Below, one piece after another: positions 62,308 to 64,000 of a stretch of DNA of 64,000 nucleotides. Numbering within the stretch: position 1 is the stretch's first letter; every line of letters begins with the position of its first letter. This stretch comes from Aquimarina spinulae (GTDB lineage: Bacteria; Bacteroidota; Bacteroidia; Flavobacteriales; Flavobacteriaceae), in contig NZ_CALSBP010000002.1 in the NCBI RefSeq assembly GCF_943373825.1, forward strand, positions 2,779,501 through 2,843,500, given 5' to 3'. The notes below the pieces were generated by a model. That model was not told the DNA's origin. It did no database searches and saw nothing but the letters and a program-made list of their open reading frames with translations. Made by a program: the position numbers and the translations under genes.

Positions 62308-64000
62308 TTATTCGGTTTGAATTTTGATAACCACCTTTGTTCCTATAGATGTACCATAGTTATCTATTTTATCTATAATTTTTATATTTTTTTCCTCAGA
62401 TTTATGAAATTGTTGTAATCTTTTTTCAGTCAGTTCTAAACCTCTTGATTTTATAGGTTTTTTATAAGACGAATTTATATTTTTAGCAGCACTTCTTCCT
62501 ATACCATTATCATCTACTTCGCAAATAATATGATTTTTTTCTTTTCTGAAACAAATATTTAGTTTTTTATCCTCTCCTTTTTTATTTAATAAACCATACA
62601 GGATTGCATTTTCGACAAATGGTTGAATGATCAACATAGGTACCTCTTCGACATCTGGATTTAGCGTGTCGGTTACATGAATGGTATACTCAAAACTGGC
62701 ATCAAAACGTAAAGCTTCTAATTCTAAATATTGATGTAGTAAGTTGATTTCATCTGATAATACGATATTTGTTTCTATAGAATTTTCAAGTAGGTTTCGC
62801 ATTAAATGACTAAACTTAGAAAGATATTTTAAAGCAGCTTCTTTTTTTTCGAATACAATTAAATGTTGAATCGATCCTAAAGAATTAAAAATAAAATGTG
62901 GATTTATCTGAGCTCTTAGCGCTTTACAATTGTTGATGAATGATTCTTTTTCGAAGAGGAGTTTTTCTTTATGCTCCTGATGTATTTTATATGCCAAACC
63001 TAATGCAAAAATTATGATTTCGAGAGTTGCTCCTGCTATCATATAATCACATTTCTTGGTAAAAAAGAAACCCAGAGTGCCTATCATGAATAGGAATGAT
63101 CCAGCAACTATAAAATAAGCTAAACGGTTTTTGGCAGTAAGCAGTAAATAAATCATCCCACCAATACCAAAAAGAGTCATTATTAAACGCTGAATATTCA
63201 TGATATAAATAGCTGCTTCAAAATATTTAAAATACAAAAAGAAACTGTCTATAATTATAATGATGACAAGTGTGTAAATGATACATTTTATGATACGATT
63301 GAGCGTAGGATAGTCTTTTTTTGTGGCTAGATAAAACGAAACAAAATAAACATAACATAAATTAATTAATACTTGTGCGATCTGAAAAAACCAATGTACT
63401 ATTATACTATAGCTATCAAAAATGATATTATTTGCTATAAGTAAAGGACCATTTAGGTAGATAAATAACCACAAAATGTATAAAGAGTAAAATAAGAATT
63501 CAAAATTTCCCGAAGTTATAAAGAACGCGAGAGTAAGAATAAACATAACCAGACATATCCCTGTAAAAATGTATTTGCGTATTGAGATTGTAATATTTTT
63601 TTTGAGGTAATAGCTCTGTGCTGAGTGGTTTATAGTTTGTAAAGCATAGTGAAATTTCCAATTAACAACACGATCTGAAAATCTTAAACGTCTTATTTTT
63701 AAATATATAAATCTGTTTTTGATAAGTGAACTATATTTAAGAAGTATTCTATTAATATGGGATATAGAATTAATTTTTTCTGAACCATCAAATAAACCAA
63801 ATTTCTTTTCTATCAGTATATTGTTCTCGACACAAAACATAGATGCATGTGCATAATTACTGGATTTTAGAAACCAGAGACTATCAGTTTTTAGCATTTC
63901 TAATTCTTTATTGAGGTCGATTTTTATCCAGTAAATATCTTTAGGTCTGGTTTTATCGGTAAAATAGTTGGATGATTGAAAGAGGGAGTCAGATTTTATA
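62308..64000 (-). CDS. LytS/YehU-type sensor histidine kinase with 7TM-DISM input, 5' end outside window
   Basis: 564 codons inside the window, open to the right edge; the frame continues through position 64000, so an ATG at 63895-63897 is internal. The N-terminal extracytoplasmic domain resembles the 7TMR-DISM extracellular type 2 domain (PKDIYWIKIDLNKELE, DSLWFLKSSN). Seven hydrophobic helices follow, then the His_kinase core: QINPHFIFNSLGSIQHLI (phospho-histidine), PMLIIQPFVENAILYGL (N box), CEVDDNGIGR (G box). This is the standard partner of LytTR response regulators. The ligand sensed outside the cell is unknown; a secreted peptide would fit. Confidence 0.93.
   Translation of the reverse strand, partial: IKSDSLFQSSNYFTDKTRPKDIYWIKIDLNKELEMLKTDSLWFLKSSNYAHASMFCVENNILIEKKFGLFDGSEKINSISHINRILLKYSSLIKNRFIYLKIRRLRFSDRVVNWKFHYALQTINHSAQSYYLKKNITISIRKYIFTGICLVMFILTLAFFITSGNFEFLFYSLYILWLFIYLNGPLLIANNIIFDSYSIIVHWFFQIAQVLINLCYVYFVSFYLATKKDYPTLNRIIKCIIYTLVIIIIIDSFFLYFKYFEAAIYIMNIQRLIMTLFGIGGMIYLLLTAKNRLAYFIVAGSFLFMIGTLGFFFTKKCDYMIAGATLEIIIFALGLAYKIHQEHKEKLLFEKESFINNCKALRAQINPHFIFNSLGSIQHLIVFEKKEAALKYLSKFSHLMRNLLENSIETNIVLSDEINLLHQYLELEALRFDASFEYTIHVTDTLNPDVEEVPMLIIQPFVENAILYGLLNKKGEDKKLNICFRKEKNHIICEVDDNGIGRSAAKNINSSYKKPIKSRGLELTEKRLQQFHKSEEKNIKIIDKIDNYGTSIGTKVVIKIQTE

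Overview
The window is AT-rich chromosomal DNA from a Bacteroidota bacterium, most likely a marine Flavobacteriaceae of the Aquimarina type (genus is inference). The basis is: C-terminal type IX secretion (T9SS) sorting domains, many small lipoproteins ending their signal in SC/SCS, TANNTTTG-type promoter elements, DUF6443/RHS proteins, LytTR regulators and IS1380/IS5-type insertion sequences. No rRNA, tRNA, CRISPR array or replication origin was recognised.

Region 1 (1-12.4 kb). Fourteen genes all lie on the minus strand: a partial intradiol-dioxygenase lipoprotein, a membrane LytTR regulator, a PadR regulator with its membrane partner, a ComEC-like metallo-hydrolase, and then small proteins mostly of unknown function (propeller-like repeat protein, YD-like protein, DUF4272, a helical-repeat protein, an HTH regulator). 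Almost every gap from 1.7 to 12.1 kb holds an imperfectly palindromic repeat that starts near the start codon of one gene with a TAAC-like end and finishes at the stop of the next with a GTTA-like end. This looks like a gene-cassette array, but no integrase is present. Two repeat types (called A and B here) and a GC-rich REP-like palindrome occupy the gaps.

Region 2 (12.5-31.3 kb). Two HTH regulators and small unknown genes are followed by a large T9SS protein with four internal repeats. Next comes an operon of two giant YD/RHS proteins ending in a small membrane protein that could be the immunity partner of the RHS C-terminus. A truncated IS1380-type transposase between 115-bp direct repeats follows, then a SnoaL-like lipoprotein, a chimeric gene remnant and an M57-type metalloprotease.

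Region 3 (31.3-49 kb). Mostly housekeeping and secreted proteins: DUF2071, DoxX, a GH3 hexosaminidase, a sulfurtransferase, an NTF2-like protein, GpsA, a clan-CD (C13-like) T9SS protease, an ALDH7-type dehydrogenase, a BNR-propeller T9SS protein, and a zinc-ribbon/SPFH pair.

Region 4 (49-64 kb) is the most interesting. A LytTR two-component pair (response regulator 61543-62295; sensor kinase 62308 to the right edge) lies next to a run of monocistronic minus-strand genes: a double-glycine cysteine-rich peptide, two near-duplicate alpha/beta-hydrolase lipoproteins, four mosaic paralogous lipoproteins and one more small lipoprotein. All eight are preceded by the same promoter layout: three 10-bp boxes (consensus TTCAATTGAT on the + strand) at exactly 21-bp period, then a TANNTTTG-like -7 element 32-33 bp away. 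Two helical turns between direct repeats is the geometry of LytTR binding sites. I infer that the neighbouring pair controls this cluster as a local surface-protein and peptide regulon. Most units also end in a family of related terminator hairpins. An intact 926-bp IS5-type element has inserted into one of the duplicated spacers, and the empty paralogous site is visible 1.1 kb away.
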